A DNA stretch of 64,000 bases from Hoeflea algicola (GTDB taxonomy: Bacteria; Pseudomonadota; Alphaproteobacteria; Rhizobiales; Rhizobiaceae), in NCBI RefSeq assembly GCF_026619415.1, contig NZ_JAOVZR010000001.1, positions 3,642,501 through 3,706,500 on the forward strand, written 5' to 3'. Each line of letters starts with the position of its first letter. Position 1 is the first letter of the stretch. This document shows positions 34,594-44,893 of this stretch, piece by piece. The notes below the pieces were generated by a model. The model did no database searches. It saw only the letters and a program-made list of their open reading frames with translations, and was not told the origin of the DNA. The position numbers were made by a program, and so were the translations under genes.

Positions 34594-36126
34594 TTACGCC
34601 GCCACGGCCACGCGCTCGGTGGCGATCCGGTAGGAGATCGATTCTGCCAGGTGAATCCGGCCAACGGTGTCGACGCCGTCAAGATCGGCGAGTGTCCGCG
34701 CCACCTTGAGAATCCGGTGATAGGCGCGGGCCGAAAACCGCATCTTCTGGGCCGCATCGCTCAGGAGTGCCTGGCCGCCGGCGTCGGGCTTGGCGATCTG
34801 CTCAACCAGTGCCGTCGAGCATTGTGAATTGGTGCGGATATCGGGGCGCCCGAGCGCTCGGTAGCGGTCCAGTTGCAGTGCCCGGGCACGCGCCACCCGA
34901 GCCGCCACGTCGGCACTTTTCTCTGCTGCCTGCGGCCGGATCAGATCCTCGGCGGTGACCGCCGGCACATCGATGCGGATATCGATCCGGTCCATCAGCG
35001 GGCCGGAAATGCGGCCCTGGTAATCGCTCTGGCAGCGCGGACCGCGGGCGCAGCTGTGTCCCGGCTCGCCGGCCATGCCGCAACGGCACGGGTTCATTGC
35101 TGCGATCAGCTGGATATTGGCCGGATAGCTGACCCGGTGATTGGCGCGGGCAATCACGCTCTCGCCCGTCTCCAGCGGCTGCCTGAGTGAATCGAGCACC
35201 TGCGGCGTGAATTCGGGAAATTCATCGAGAAACAAAACGCCATTATGGGCCAGCGATACTTCCCCGGGCCGCGCCTTGAAGCCGCCGCCCACCATCGCCG
35301 CCATCGAGGCCGAATGATGTGGCGCGCGGAACGGCCGGCTGTCGGACAGTTTGCCGCCCGCCAGCCGCCCGGCAATTGAATGGATCATCGACACTTCAAG
35401 CAGTTCGGCTGGCGACAGCGGCGGCAGGATTGACGGCAGCCGCGCCGCCAGCATCGACTTGCCCGATCCGGGTGGTCCGACCATGATCAGGTTGTGCCCG
35501 CCGGCCGCGGCCACTTCCAGCGCGCGCTTGGCGGTTTCCTGGCCCTTGATGTCGGACAGGTCCGGCATATTGGCCGGGGCTGCGCGCATTGCCGGTTCGG
35601 GGCGCGCCAGCACCTGCGTGCCGCGGAAATGATTGGCCATGGCGATCAGCGAGCGTGGCGCCAGAATGTCGATCTCCGCACCCGCCCAGGCGGCTTCCGG
35701 GCCGGACCCTGCCGGGCAGATCAGCCCCTTGCCAAGCGCATTGGCGCCGATTGCGGCGGGTAGCGCGCCGGCCACCGTGGCAATGGTGCCGTCCAGCGCG
35801 AGTTCACCCAGCACCACATAGCCGTTGAGCGCGTCGCCGGGGATGGCGCCCAGCGTCGCCATCAGCCCCAGCGCGATCGGCAGATCGAAATGACTGCCTT
35901 CCTTGGGCAGATCGGCTGGCGCCAGATTGACCGTGACTTTCTTGGCGGGCAGCGCCAACCCCGAGGCGTGCAGCGCCGCCTGCACCCGCTCGCGGCTTTC
36001 TGCCACCGCCTTGTCGGGCAGCCCGACAATGTGCATGCCGACCTTGCCCGGCGCCACCATCACCTGGACGTCGACCGGCACCGCGTCGATGCCTTCGAAT
36101 GCAACCGTACTGACCCGCGCAACCAT
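34594..36126 (-). CDS. YifB-family Mg-chelatase-like AAA ATPase (ComM-like)
   Basis: 510 residues. The N-terminal ChlI-like domain (EVQVMVAPG-type region, VGLPDKAVAESRERVQAAL) is followed by an AAA+ core with Walker A GPPGSGKSMLAARL, Walker B VLFLDEFPEF and a zinc-like CRCGMAGEPGHSCARGPRCQ segment. The C-terminal domain ends RIHLAESISYRIA. ComM/YifB proteins are helicase-like factors promoting branch migration in natural transformation. ATG 36126 has GGAGGAAACAGGG upstream; the longer frame is not supported. Confidence 0.93.
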   Translation of the reverse strand: MVARVSTVAFEGIDAVPVDVQVMVAPGKVGMHIVGLPDKAVAESRERVQAALHASGLALPAKKVTVNLAPADLPKEGSHFDLPIALGLMATLGAIPGDALNGYVVLGELALDGTIATVAGALPAAIGANALGKGLICPAGSGPEAAWAGAEIDILAPRSLIAMANHFRGTQVLARPEPAMRAAPANMPDLSDIKGQETAKRALEVAAAGGHNLIMVGPPGSGKSMLAARLPSILPPLSPAELLEVSMIHSIAGRLAGGKLSDSRPFRAPHHSASMAAMVGGGFKARPGEVSLAHNGVLFLDEFPEFTPQVLDSLRQPLETGESVIARANHRVSYPANIQLIAAMNPCRCGMAGEPGHSCARGPRCQSDYQGRISGPLMDRIDIRIDVPAVTAEDLIRPQAAEKSADVAARVARARALQLDRYRALGRPDIRTNSQCSTALVEQIAKPDAGGQALLSDAAQKMRFSARAYHRILKVARTLADLDGVDTVGRIHLAESISYRIATERVAVAA

Positions 36127-36419
36127 TTTCCCTGTTTCCTCCCGACGCGCTTTATGTCGTAGCTTGCTCGCTATGCGCGAGTATTTCGACACAAAAACAC
36201 AGAAATGGGAATGAAACAAGAACAATATGGAAACACATGCGCCGATAACGCGATTTCAGGTTGTGTCAGGTTGTGCGCGTAGAACGCTTTTTGGCACAGC
36301 CTATGCGGGTTTTTACTGAAATATAGGGAAATATTTGGCAAATCCGGGCGGATCCCCCGCCACGCTGTGCACCACGCCAAAAACCTTTCGTCAACCATCA
36401 ATGCAATGGAACGTGGGCC
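36127..36419. other. 293-base gap between yifB and gshB
   Basis: A+T-richer than the flanks and includes the yifB promoter region. No gene, RNA or clear terminator recognised. Confidence 0.4.
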
Positions 36420-37367
36420 CTACGCCCGCCGTGCTTCCACCGCATCCCAGAACAATGCCGCCACATCCGGGCCGCCGAAATTCTTGATTTCGCGCAAGCC
36501 GGTGGGCGAGGTCACATTGATCTCGGTCATCAGGTCGCCGATGATGTCGATACCGACCAGAATGAAGCCGCGCTGTTTCAGTGACGGGCCGATGCGGGCG
36601 CAGATTTCCTGCTCGCGCGGGGTCAGTTCGCTGTGCTCGGCACGGCCGCCTGCGTGCATGTTGGAGCGCGCATCCGTCTCCGCCGGCACCCGGTTGATCG
36701 CGCCGACGGGCTCGCCGTCAATCAGGATGATGCGCTTGTCTCCGGCCCGCACCGACGGCAGGTATTCCTGTGCGATGAACGGCTCGCGATACATCTGCGC
36801 AAACATTTCCAGAAGCGAGGCGAGATTGCGGTCGTCGGGTTTGATGTGGAACACCCCGGCGCCACCATTGCCGTAAAGCGGCTTGAGGATCATGTCGCCG
36901 ACCTCGGCACGGAAATCATTGATCGCCGCCGGATCGCGGCTGATCAGGGTCTTTGGCATCAGGTCGGGAAATTCGGTGACGAAGATCTTCTCCGGCGAAT
37001 TGCGTACCCACGCCGGATCATTGACCACCAGTGTCTTGGGGTGAACCCGTTCGAGCAGATGCGTCGAGGTGATGTAGGCCATGTCGAACGGCGGATCCTG
37101 CCTGAGCAGAACCACATCCATGTCAGCCAGATTGATTTTTTCCTGCGGCCCGAGCTCGAAATGGTCGCCCTCGACATCACGCAGGAGCATCGGCTCGGCC
37201 ACCGCCTCAATGCGCCCGTCGCGCATCGACAACTGGTCCGGCGTGTAATGGAACAGCTTGTAACCGCGGTTTTGTGCCTCCAGCGACATGGCGAAGGTGG
37301 AATCGCCGGCAATCTTGATCGAGCGCACATGGTCCATCTGGACCGCGACATTCTGGATATTGGGCAT
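36420..37367 (-). CDS. gshB: Glutathione synthetase
   Basis: 315 residues, ATP-grasp fold. Joins gamma-glutamylcysteine and glycine. Visible blocks are the N-terminal [20 protein letters not shown], the ATP-grasp loop [35 protein letters not shown], and the metal site [23 protein letters not shown] 37367 matches the family start ([11 protein letters not shown]); the frame runs on upstream without support. A 350-base gap separates it from yraN. Confidence 0.96.
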   Translation of the reverse strand: MPNIQNVAVQMDHVRSIKIAGDSTFAMSLEAQNRGYKLFHYTPDQLSMRDGRIEAVAEPMLLRDVEGDHFELGPQEKINLADMDVVLLRQDPPFDMAYITSTHLLERVHPKTLVVNDPAWVRNSPEKIFVTEFPDLMPKTLISRDPAAINDFRAEVGDMILKPLYGNGGAGVFHIKPDDRNLASLLEMFAQMYREPFIAQEYLPSVRAGDKRIILIDGEPVGAINRVPAETDARSNMHAGGRAEHSELTPREQEICARIGPSLKQRGFILVGIDIIGDLMTEINVTSPTGLREIKNFGGPDVAALFWDAVEARRA

Positions 37368-37716
37368 AGGGCTGAAGTCTCCACCAATCTGCTGACTTCC
37401 ACATAGGGTGTGGGTGGGGGGATTGCAACGGGGGAGCAGTCGGAATGCTCGGAAAGTCCCGTTTCGTGCGGAGATCATCCAAGGGGTACGAGCGCGTGGC
37501 GGTCTTTTCAGAAGGCTGCCCAACGGATCAATGGAAACTTGGTCTTGTGAGCGCGCGCCTAAACCCTTGCCCGCCAGCAAACGCGGTGCACCAGGTTGGC
37601 GGCGCAGACGACCTCGCAGCAATCACGGAGCACAGATCTTCACATGTCAGTTTCGGCCATGGGCCTGAGCCGCGGCGCTTCACCGGTCCGTCACGCAATC
37701 CGCAAGCGGTCAACCT
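37368..37716. other. 349-base gap between yraN and gshB
   Basis: No gene recognised. The sequence shows no tRNA, SRP RNA or RNase P features that I can identify. It probably contains the gshB promoter. Confidence 0.4.
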
Positions 37717-38085
37717 TCAAAACGCATCCTGCAAATGTACCGGCCAGCGCCAGCGGCTGACCACCATGATGTCGCAACGCCAGGAAAGCTGGGCTGAATC
37801 GGGCTGTCGGCTGATGAACAACTCGCCCGCAGCCAGAATCCGTCGTTGCGCCGCGTAGCTCACGGCATCAACCCCCGAAGCCAGATCGCGGCGTGCCTTG
37901 ACCTCGACAAAGGCAATCAGGTCGCTCTTGCGTGCCACCAGGTCGATCTCGCCTGCCGGTGTGCGGTAGCGCAGCGCCAGTATCCGGTAGCCCTTGAGCA
38001 GCAGGGCAAGGGCCGCCAGCCATTCGGCGCGGCGGCCGATGCGTTCGGAACGCCGTTTTCGAGCGAGCCTGTCGCCCGCGCTCAC
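37717..38085 (-). CDS. YraN family protein (UPF0102), endonuclease-like fold
   Basis: 122 residues. The family pattern is clear: GRRAEWLAALALLLKGYRIL, then RTPAGEIDLVARKSDLIAFV, EVKARRDLASG, giving a D..ExK arrangement typical of restriction-like nucleases. Cellular role unknown. Its start overlaps the rsmI stop, and yraN after rsmI is a widely conserved arrangement. Confidence 0.93.
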   Translation of the reverse strand: MSAGDRLARKRRSERIGRRAEWLAALALLLKGYRILALRYRTPAGEIDLVARKSDLIAFVEVKARRDLASGVDAVSYAAQRRILAAGELFISRQPDSAQLSWRCDIMVVSRWRWPVHLQDAF

Positions 38086-39044
38086 GCCTCACCTTTCGCA
38101 GCGAGGTCCTTCATGTCCAGAAGCCTTTGATAGAGATCCTTGCGCGGAAACCCGGTCAGCCGCGCCGCCTCAGTTGCGGCCTTGCCGGCGGGTAGCTCCG
38201 CTGCGAGCTTGGCCAGCAGCGCATCGACATCGGTCTCCGAAGGCAACGGCGTCGAACCGGGGCCGATCACCAGCACGATCTCGCCGCGCACATTCTCGTC
38301 TTCATACTGTGCGGCGAGTTCGCCAAGCGGCCCGCGCCGCACTTCCTCAAAGGCCTTGGTCAGCTCCCGGCAGACGGCGGCCGGCCGGTCCGTTCCGAGT
38401 ACGTCGGCGGCGGATTTTAGGCAGGCGGCCAGCCGGTTCGGGCTTTCGAAAAACATCAGCGTCGCAGCTACCGTCTTGAATTCGCCAAGCCGGTCGCGCC
38501 GGGCCTTGTCCTTGGACGGCAGAAACCCTGCAAATAGGAACGCGTCGCTGGGCAGGCCTGAAGCCACAAGCGCTGCCATCGGCGCCGAGGCGCCTGGGAT
38601 CGGAATCACCGGCACGCCGGCCTCGATTGCGGTTTGCGACAGCCGGTAGCCGGGATCGGAAATTAGCGGCGTACCGGCGTCAGATATCAGCGCCACGCTC
38701 TTTCCCGCATCAAGCGCGGCCATCAGTTTCGGCCCGACGCGCTCCGCATTGTGCTCGTGATAGGCGTAAGGCCGGGTGGTGATGCCGAAGCGATCGAGCA
38801 GCACCCGGCTGACGCGGGTGTCCTCGCAGGCGATGATGTCGGCGCCGGCGAGCGTTTCCAGCGCGCGGATGCTGATGTCACCGAGATTGCCGATCGGTGT
38901 GGCTACCAGATAAAGCCCCGGCGACAGCGGTCGAGCGTCCACCTCATGCGCGCCGATGCGGAATTGTCGCTCAGGCTGCGCAGCCGGATCACTGGCTTTG
39001 CCGGCGTCTGTTTCGGCTCGGCTCTGTGTGTGCTTGCGTGTCAT
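38082..39044 (-). CDS. rsmI: 16S rRNA (cytidine1402-2'-O)-methyltransferase
   Basis: 320 residues, a tetrapyrrole-methylase-fold enzyme that methylates C1402 of 16S rRNA. Signatures: LYLVATPIGNLGDISIRALE, DIIACEDTRVSRVLLDRFGI, YHEHNAERVG, ALISDAGTPLISDPGYRL and FAGFLPSKDKARRDRL. ATG 39044 follows GGAG; about 40 residues of low-complexity leader precede the conserved part. Overlaps yraN (ATGA-like). Confidence 0.95.
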   Translation of the reverse strand: MTRKHTQSRAETDAGKASDPAAQPERQFRIGAHEVDARPLSPGLYLVATPIGNLGDISIRALETLAGADIIACEDTRVSRVLLDRFGITTRPYAYHEHNAERVGPKLMAALDAGKSVALISDAGTPLISDPGYRLSQTAIEAGVPVIPIPGASAPMAALVASGLPSDAFLFAGFLPSKDKARRDRLGEFKTVAATLMFFESPNRLAACLKSAADVLGTDRPAAVCRELTKAFEEVRRGPLGELAAQYEDENVRGEIVLVIGPGSTPLPSETDVDALLAKLAAELPAGKAATEAARLTGFPRKDLYQRLLDMKDLAAKGEA

Positions 39045-39160
39045 TTTCGCTCCGCCGCCATCTGAATTTTTTGGATGCGGGCCAGCCGGTATCCGGGTTC
39101 GAGCGTGCCCTAACGGGATAGGCCGGAACGGGGCAAAAAACAACGGCAAGATGTCGGGTG

Positions 39161-41338
39161 TCAGGCCGGGATCGCCTTGGGGGCTGGTCGCGTGCGGGCG
39201 ATCCTGTTCACCAGTTCCGGAATCAGCAAGGCCGGTGCCGGCCTGGCGAAATAGAAACCCTGAACCGAATCGCAGCCCGTGCTTGTCGCCACCTTGACCT
39301 CTTCAAGGGTTTCCGTTCCCTCCACCACCAGATTGAAGCCGAGGCCGCGGCCAAGCTCGAGCACGCCGCGCAGGACCCGCTGCTTGCGGTAATCGGTGTC
39401 GGCATCGGAGACGAAGCTACGGTCGATTTTGAGCTGGTCGAACGGCAGCCGGTTGAGATAGCCCAGCGAAGAATACCCCGAACCGAAATCATCAAGCGAC
39501 AGCGAGACGCCCAGCGCCCGAATGGCGGAAAGCACCGCTGCGATGCGGTGTTCACTGTGATCGACGAACACGCTTTCGGTGATCTCGATGCAGAGATCGT
39601 GCCCCGACAGGCCGTGGCGCGCGAGCGTCTCTTTGACCAGGCCGACGAAATTGCTCTGCCACAGCTGGATCGGCGAAACATTGACGGAAATATGTTTGAA
39701 CTCGAACTGCATCCGGCGCCATTTCGCCGCCTGCTCGCAGGCGAGATCGAGTATCAGTGTTCCCAGCTCGACAATCTGTCCGCTGGCTTCGGCTACCGGA
39801 ATGAACCGGGCGGGCGAAATCGGCCCTTCGTTCGGATGGGTCCACCGGGCCAGGACCTCAAGGCCGGTCAAAGCACGTGAAGTTGGGTTGATTTGCGGCT
39901 GGAAGTAGATCTCGATTTCGCGGGCTTCGATTGCTGATCGCAGCAGTCGTTCCATCTGTATCTGTTCCTGGAACGCGTCGTTGAGATCAGATGTGAAGAA
40001 CACAGCTTGATCGCCGCCGCTGGCCTTGGCCTTGCGCAGCGCCAGTTCGGCGTTCCGATTGGCTTGATCAGCGTCCTCGGCGTCCTGATGCAAAAGCACG
40101 ATGCCGGCAGAGCCGGTTATGTGGATTTCTCCGGCGGGCAACTGGTGCGGCTGCCGCCAGCCATCAAGCAGCTTTTCGGTGAGTGCGCAGGCCCTCGAGG
40201 CTGAATTGTCGCCACCAATCAGGACCACGAAATGGTCCGATGTCAGCCGTGCGGCCAGCACATCGGGGCCAAAAACATCCTTGATCTGCGCAGCCGCGAG
40301 CTTCAGCAGGTCGTCGCCGGTGGTTTGTCCGTAGGCATCGTTGATCTGTTTGAAATTGTCGATATCGAGATGCGCCAGCGTCCATTTGCCGGCGCCTGAG
40401 TGGCTCTCGCGCAGCGCGGCTTCGAGTTCGTTGAGATGCCGGCAGCGGTTGCTTAGCCCGGTCAGATCATCGCTATAGGCCAGCTGCGCAAGCTTGCCTT
40501 GCAAGGTCACAACCCGGTCGAGCCCCTGCGCCAGAGCGCCGACTTCGTCGTTTCGTTCCATGTAGGGCACCGTGCCGGATGGTCCGGCAGCGACGAGATC
40601 GTCGGCGAGTTTGGCCAGTACACGCAACGGCTTCAATTCGGTGCTCATGAAGCAGGCGCCCAGCGCGGCGACCAGCACCAGCACGAGCCCGGCGGCGATC
40701 GTGACCTGTGTGCGTAACTCGTCGCGCGCTGCAATCAGGTCGTCCACCCAACCGACATCGACAGCCAGCGCTCCCGCGACCGCGCCGAGTGATGTCTGGA
40801 TCGGGGTCAGGTAGGCAAGACGCATCCGCCCCATCACCGGCACTTCGCCAAGGTGGGGGCGGTTGTTGTTCAGGTCTTCGTAAGCCGGATGACCAGCCTT
40901 GATCGACATCGGCGGGGGCATCGAGCCGTCAGGCTTGCGAAAGGTGGTGGCAAAGCGGTCGAATGCCCTGGTATGCGGATTGAACTTGAACAGGTTGGCA
41001 GCACCCTGGTTTATCTGACCGATGTCTTTCAGCAGTGCGTCGTGTTGAGTGCGGAAAGACAGCGAAACGTCGGCGGTATCGGCTTTCAGCCTTAGTGCCA
41101 GCGGGGCGCCGTCGGGGGCGTGGATTTCCACAAACTCGTTGTTGAGCTGTTCGGCAAAAAGCGCAGTTGCCGCGCGCGCCGCACGGTCGATACGCACGGC
41201 GGAATTGGTTGCCGTCACTTCGTAGAGTTTGACGTATCCAAGGGTAGCGGTGATCAGGATCGAGATTGAAACAATGACGACCAGTCGCGTTGTGATTCTG
41301 CCGGTTATGCCGTTGAGCAGCTGAAAGGCTCTGAGCAT
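39161..41338 (-). CDS. Membrane GGDEF-EAL protein with decayed GGDEF
   Basis: 725 residues. A membrane span at about 15-40, a periplasmic sensor region, a second span near 215-235 and a HAMP-like segment precede a GGDEF domain (about 285-445) whose signature reads TSDHF instead of GGDEF, so diguanylate cyclase activity is not expected. The EAL domain (about 465-715) has EVL for EAL (LEVLARWTHP), ISVNVSP, IEITESV, DDFGSGYSSLGYL, LKIDRSFV and VVEGTET, so the metal ligands are kept and phosphodiesterase activity is plausible. The start has GGGAG upstream. It is divergent from another GGDEF-EAL gene. Confidence 0.92.
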   Translation of the reverse strand: MLRAFQLLNGITGRITTRLVVIVSISILITATLGYVKLYEVTATNSAVRIDRAARAATALFAEQLNNEFVEIHAPDGAPLALRLKADTADVSLSFRTQHDALLKDIGQINQGAANLFKFNPHTRAFDRFATTFRKPDGSMPPPMSIKAGHPAYEDLNNNRPHLGEVPVMGRMRLAYLTPIQTSLGAVAGALAVDVGWVDDLIAARDELRTQVTIAAGLVLVLVAALGACFMSTELKPLRVLAKLADDLVAAGPSGTVPYMERNDEVGALAQGLDRVVTLQGKLAQLAYSDDLTGLSNRCRHLNELEAALRESHSGAGKWTLAHLDIDNFKQINDAYGQTTGDDLLKLAAAQIKDVFGPDVLAARLTSDHFVVLIGGDNSASRACALTEKLLDGWRQPHQLPAGEIHITGSAGIVLLHQDAEDADQANRNAELALRKAKASGGDQAVFFTSDLNDAFQEQIQMERLLRSAIEAREIEIYFQPQINPTSRALTGLEVLARWTHPNEGPISPARFIPVAEASGQIVELGTLILDLACEQAAKWRRMQFEFKHISVNVSPIQLWQSNFVGLVKETLARHGLSGHDLCIEITESVFVDHSEHRIAAVLSAIRALGVSLSLDDFGSGYSSLGYLNRLPFDQLKIDRSFVSDADTDYRKQRVLRGVLELGRGLGFNLVVEGTETLEEVKVATSTGCDSVQGFYFARPAPALLIPELVNRIARTRPAPKAIPA

Positions 41339-41700
41339 TCGCTATTACTCCCATGTATTGGTGGGCTTTTGTAACAAGTGATTATTAGGCAATAATTAAG
41401 ATGAGTCAGTTCTCAGCCACCCTCAATTGTTAACCATGGGAAGGCGCGTAGCCCTGGCGACTTACTGCAAGGAAGATATGTTTCGGGTTTTGATGCAACG
41501 CGAAGCAGGTTTTATCAAACAGTTGTCTGTTGCCTCTATGACCGCATCTGCCGCCGTGTTCTGGAAGTTTTACGCCCCTGGCTGCACAATCTGGCGGCGT
41601 ATCGTAGCGCACATGAAACCTCAACTTAACAAACTAAAAGTATAGTCAAAGCAATATCGAAAATAATTCCTTGTGGCACCAGAGTGATGGCGGTTCAGTT
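41339..41700. other. 362-base divergent promoter region between two GGDEF-EAL genes
   Basis: A+T-rich near both ends. A 72-codon plus-strand frame (41427-41645) has no family resemblance and no ribosome site, so I do not call it. Promoters for both flanking genes are expected here. Confidence 0.45.
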
Positions 41701-43644
41701 TTGATCAGGAAAATACTTGACCGCATCTCCAGTTCCATTGCGGTTCCCTCGGAAAATACCGATCTGCTCCGGGCCCAGTTTGAGGTTGTCTCCAGTCAGG
41801 TTCCGTTGATGTACAGTATTGTGCTCATCAATGCCTGGGCGCTCTCCATCACATTCCTGTCGACCGCGCCATTGTGGCTTTCGCTCTACATTCCGCTCGG
41901 GTTTACCGCCGTTTGCGGTGCTCGCCTTGTTGGTTGGTGGCGGTTGCGGCACATGGTTCCGACCGCCGAATACGCGCATCGGGCGCTCACGCTCACCACC
42001 CGACTCGCATTTCTGCTTACCGTGTTGATGACCGGCTGGGCGTTGGCGCTGTTTCCCTATGGCGATCCCTATATGCAGGGCTCGATTGCCTTTTTCATCG
42101 CCATAACCGGCCTCGGCGTCATCAATTGTCTGCAGCAATTGCGGTCGGCGACCATCATGGTCGCCATCGTCGTCAATTGCGTTTTCGTGACCTATTTCGC
42201 TCTCGCCGATATCACCTCGTTCATGGGCATGGCGGTCAACCTGGTGCTGGTTTCCGTCGCGCTGTTGCTGGTGGTGGCGGTTCAGTTCCGGCATTTCTCC
42301 GGCGCCGTCAGTGCCCGCGCCGAACTGGAGACGATCAGCAAGGAGAATGCCCGGCTGGCCAATCTCGACAGCCTGACCGGGCTCGCCAACCGTCGTGAAT
42401 TCTTCACCCGCCTTGAAGGCTTGTTTGGCGAGGCCGAAGGCAAGCGACTCGCTGTCGGTGTGATTGATCTCGATGGCTTCAAACCCGTCAATGATCTTTA
42501 CGGACACAAGGTCGGCGACAGGCTGCTGGTCGAGGTCGGCAAACGGCTTGCCGATGAGGCAGGAGACGGCAACCATATCGCCCGGCTCGGTGGTGACGAG
42601 TTCGCCCTGACCGTCGTTGATTGTCCTGATGATGGCGCATTGCTGGCTCTGGGCGAACGGATATGCGCGGCGCTGCGCGCTCCCTTCGTGCTGGCCGAAG
42701 CTACCGTGCAGATATCCGGGTCGATCGGTTTTTCGGTCTATCCGGAAACCGCAGGTCATGCGCAGGAACTTTATGAGCGTGCCGATTATGCGCTTTATTG
42801 CAGCAAGCGCACCAACCGTGGCCACCCGCTGCTGTTTACCAAGCAGCATATGGTTGAGATCGAGCAGAACACCCGGATTGAACAGGCGCTTTTGAATGCC
42901 GATCTGAATACCGAGTTGACGGTTTTCTATCAGCCGATCATCGCCATCGACACAGGAAAGACCATGGCCTTCGAGGCGCTGGCGCGCTGGACCAGTCCGG
43001 TGCTCGGCAATGTGCCGCCTTCTGACTTCATCCCCGTCGCCGAGCGGGCAGGCCTGATCAGCGAGCTGACCCGCATTCTGCTCAAAAAGGCCCTGGCGAC
43101 GGCCTCTCAGTGGCCCGATAATGTGGGGTTGTCATTTAACCTGTCGGCCCATGACATCAGCTCCTCCAAGGCAGTGTCGCTCATTGTCGGTACCATCCTG
43201 GCAAGCGGCGTCGATCCGCAGCGGCTGGATCTGGAGCTCACCGAAACCGCGATGCTCCATGATTTCGCCCAGGCCAAGGCGGCCATCGAGATGCTGCAAT
43301 TGCTTGGATGCGGGATCGCTCTGGATGATTTCGGAACCGGCTACTCCAGCCTCAGCCAGCTTCATGCCCTGCCGCTGACCAAGATCAAGATCGACCGCAG
43401 TTTCGTCTCCAATCTCGACCAGAACCCCGCCAGTTACAAGATCGTCAAATCCCTGCTGGCACTCAGTTCCGACATGGGGCTCGGCTGCGTGGTTGAGGGT
43501 GTCGAGACCAGTGAAGAGCTTGCCGCGCTGAAAAAGCTCGGAGGAAGGCTGGTCCAGGGCTATTTCTACTCGCCTCCGGTGCCCGCCAGCCAGCTTGAAC
43601 GTTTTCTTCCGCAAACAACCGGTCCAGCCCGGATGGCGGGCTGA
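41701..43644 (+). CDS. Membrane GGDEF-EAL protein
   Basis: 647 residues from TTG 41701; another TTG at 41671 is possible, neither has a strong ribosome site, and no early ATG fits. The N-terminal part has six predicted membrane spans (about 35-205). The GGDEF domain carries the intact signature RLGGDEFAL and DSLTGLANRREFF. The EAL domain has FEALARW, NLSAHD, LELTETAM, DDFGTGYSSLSQL, IKIDRSFV and VVEGVET. Both activities are possible by motif. It is divergent from the previous EAL gene, so opposite or coordinated control of cyclic di-GMP is likely. Confidence 0.88.
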   Translation: MIRKILDRISSSIAVPSENTDLLRAQFEVVSSQVPLMYSIVLINAWALSITFLSTAPLWLSLYIPLGFTAVCGARLVGWWRLRHMVPTAEYAHRALTLTTRLAFLLTVLMTGWALALFPYGDPYMQGSIAFFIAITGLGVINCLQQLRSATIMVAIVVNCVFVTYFALADITSFMGMAVNLVLVSVALLLVVAVQFRHFSGAVSARAELETISKENARLANLDSLTGLANRREFFTRLEGLFGEAEGKRLAVGVIDLDGFKPVNDLYGHKVGDRLLVEVGKRLADEAGDGNHIARLGGDEFALTVVDCPDDGALLALGERICAALRAPFVLAEATVQISGSIGFSVYPETAGHAQELYERADYALYCSKRTNRGHPLLFTKQHMVEIEQNTRIEQALLNADLNTELTVFYQPIIAIDTGKTMAFEALARWTSPVLGNVPPSDFIPVAERAGLISELTRILLKKALATASQWPDNVGLSFNLSAHDISSSKAVSLIVGTILASGVDPQRLDLELTETAMLHDFAQAKAAIEMLQLLGCGIALDDFGTGYSSLSQLHALPLTKIKIDRSFVSNLDQNPASYKIVKSLLALSSDMGLGCVVEGVETSEELAALKKLGGRLVQGYFYSPPVPASQLERFLPQTTGPARMAG

Positions 43645-43678
43645 TCACCGTCCCGCACGGTGCCGTGTATGCAAGTGT

Positions 43679-44893
43679 TCAGATAGCCAGATCTGCGACC
43701 ACCGCATCCAGCACCAACATGCCTTGCGGCGTGCAGCGCAGCCGCTCCGGCCCCATTTCCTCGATCATGCCGTGCTGGACCAGAAAACTGGTTCGCTCCG
43801 GGTCGAGTTCGCGGCCCGACAACGCCTGCCAGCGCTTCAGGTCAATGCCCTCGCGCAATCGCAGACCCATCAGCAGCAATTCGTCGGCCTGTTCGGATAG
43901 GGTGAGTTCGCTGGTCTCGATCATGCCGTGGCCCGTTTCTGAAACCAGCGACAGCCATTTCTCCGGAGTCCGTTCGGTTGCGGTGGCAATCTTGCCGTCG
44001 GCGGTCGACAACCGCCCATGCGCGCCGGGACCGATGCCGGCGTAATCGCCGTAGCGCCAATAGGTCAGATTGTGCCGGCTTTCGGCGCCCGGCCGGGCGT
44101 GGTTAGACACCTCATAAGCAGGCAACCCATGGCTGTCGCAAACCTGACCGGTCAGTTCATAAAGTTCGGCCGACAGATCGCCATCCGGCACGATCAGCTT
44201 GCCGGCCTTGTGCAGGCCATAAAACGGCGTGCCTTCCTCAATCGTCAGTTGGTAGAGCGACAGGTGGTCGGCGGCCAGCGAGATCGCCTCTTCCAATTCC
44301 GCGGCCCAGGCCTGCGGTGTCTGGTCGGGACGGGCGTAGATCAGGTCGAACGACATCCGCGGAAAGATATCCCGAGCCAGACCGATGGCTTTGAGCGCAT
44401 CAGCCCGGTCATGCAGCCGTCCGAGCCGTTTCAGGTCGGAGTCATTGAGCGCCTGCACGCCCATCGATACCCGGTTGACGCCGGCGTCGCGATAGCCGCG
44501 AAAGCGGCCCGCTTCGACGCTTGAGGGATTGGCTTCCAGCGTAATTTCGATGCCGTCGGGCACCACCCAGGCCGCGCGCACCGCGTCGAGAATGGCACCC
44601 ACCGTTTCCGGCGCCATCAGCGACGGCGTGCCGCCGCCAAAAAAGATGCTGGTAACGACCTGCGGGCCGGAGAGCGCACGCATGGCAGCGATCTCGGCGC
44701 GGAACGCAGCGATATAGGCCTGTTGATCAACACCAGCATGCCGGACATGGCTGTTGAAATCGCAATAGGGGCATTTGGCTGCGCAAAACGGCCAGTGCAG
44801 ATAAATCCCGAATCCGGGCTTGCCGGTGTCCGGCGCCAGCGTCGAACCAGAATTCGGCGCCGTTGCTGGCAATGGCGACAGGAGAGTGCTCAC
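43679..44893 (-). CDS. hemW: Radical SAM haem chaperone HemW
   Basis: 404 residues. The 4Fe-4S radical-SAM motif is [17 protein letters not shown] (CxxxCxxC), with the SAM-binding FFGGGTPSL and the HemW C-terminal domain ([17 protein letters not shown]). HemW moves haem onto respiratory proteins and was long misannotated as coproporphyrinogen oxidase. GTG 44893 overlaps the rdgB stop (GTGA) and fits the family; another GTG seven codons upstream is possible. Confidence 0.93.
   Translation of the reverse strand: MSTLLSPLPATAPNSGSTLAPDTGKPGFGIYLHWPFCAAKCPYCDFNSHVRHAGVDQQAYIAAFRAEIAAMRALSGPQVVTSIFFGGGTPSLMAPETVGAILDAVRAAWVVPDGIEITLEANPSSVEAGRFRGYRDAGVNRVSMGVQALNDSDLKRLGRLHDRADALKAIGLARDIFPRMSFDLIYARPDQTPQAWAAELEEAISLAADHLSLYQLTIEEGTPFYGLHKAGKLIVPDGDLSAELYELTGQVCDSHGLPAYEVSNHARPGAESRHNLTYWRYGDYAGIGPGAHGRLSTADGKIATATERTPEKWLSLVSETGHGMIETSELTLSEQADELLLMGLRLREGIDLKRWQALSGRELDPERTSFLVQHGMIEEMGPERLRCTPQGMLVLDAVVADLAI

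Noticed and set aside
37368..37716. Possible structural RNA between yraN and gshB
   Set aside because: I looked for tRNA, SRP and RNase P features and found none; left as unassigned intergenic DNA.
41427..41645. 72-codon frame between the two GGDEF-EAL genes
   Set aside because: No ribosome site, no family resemblance; lies in a divergent promoter region.
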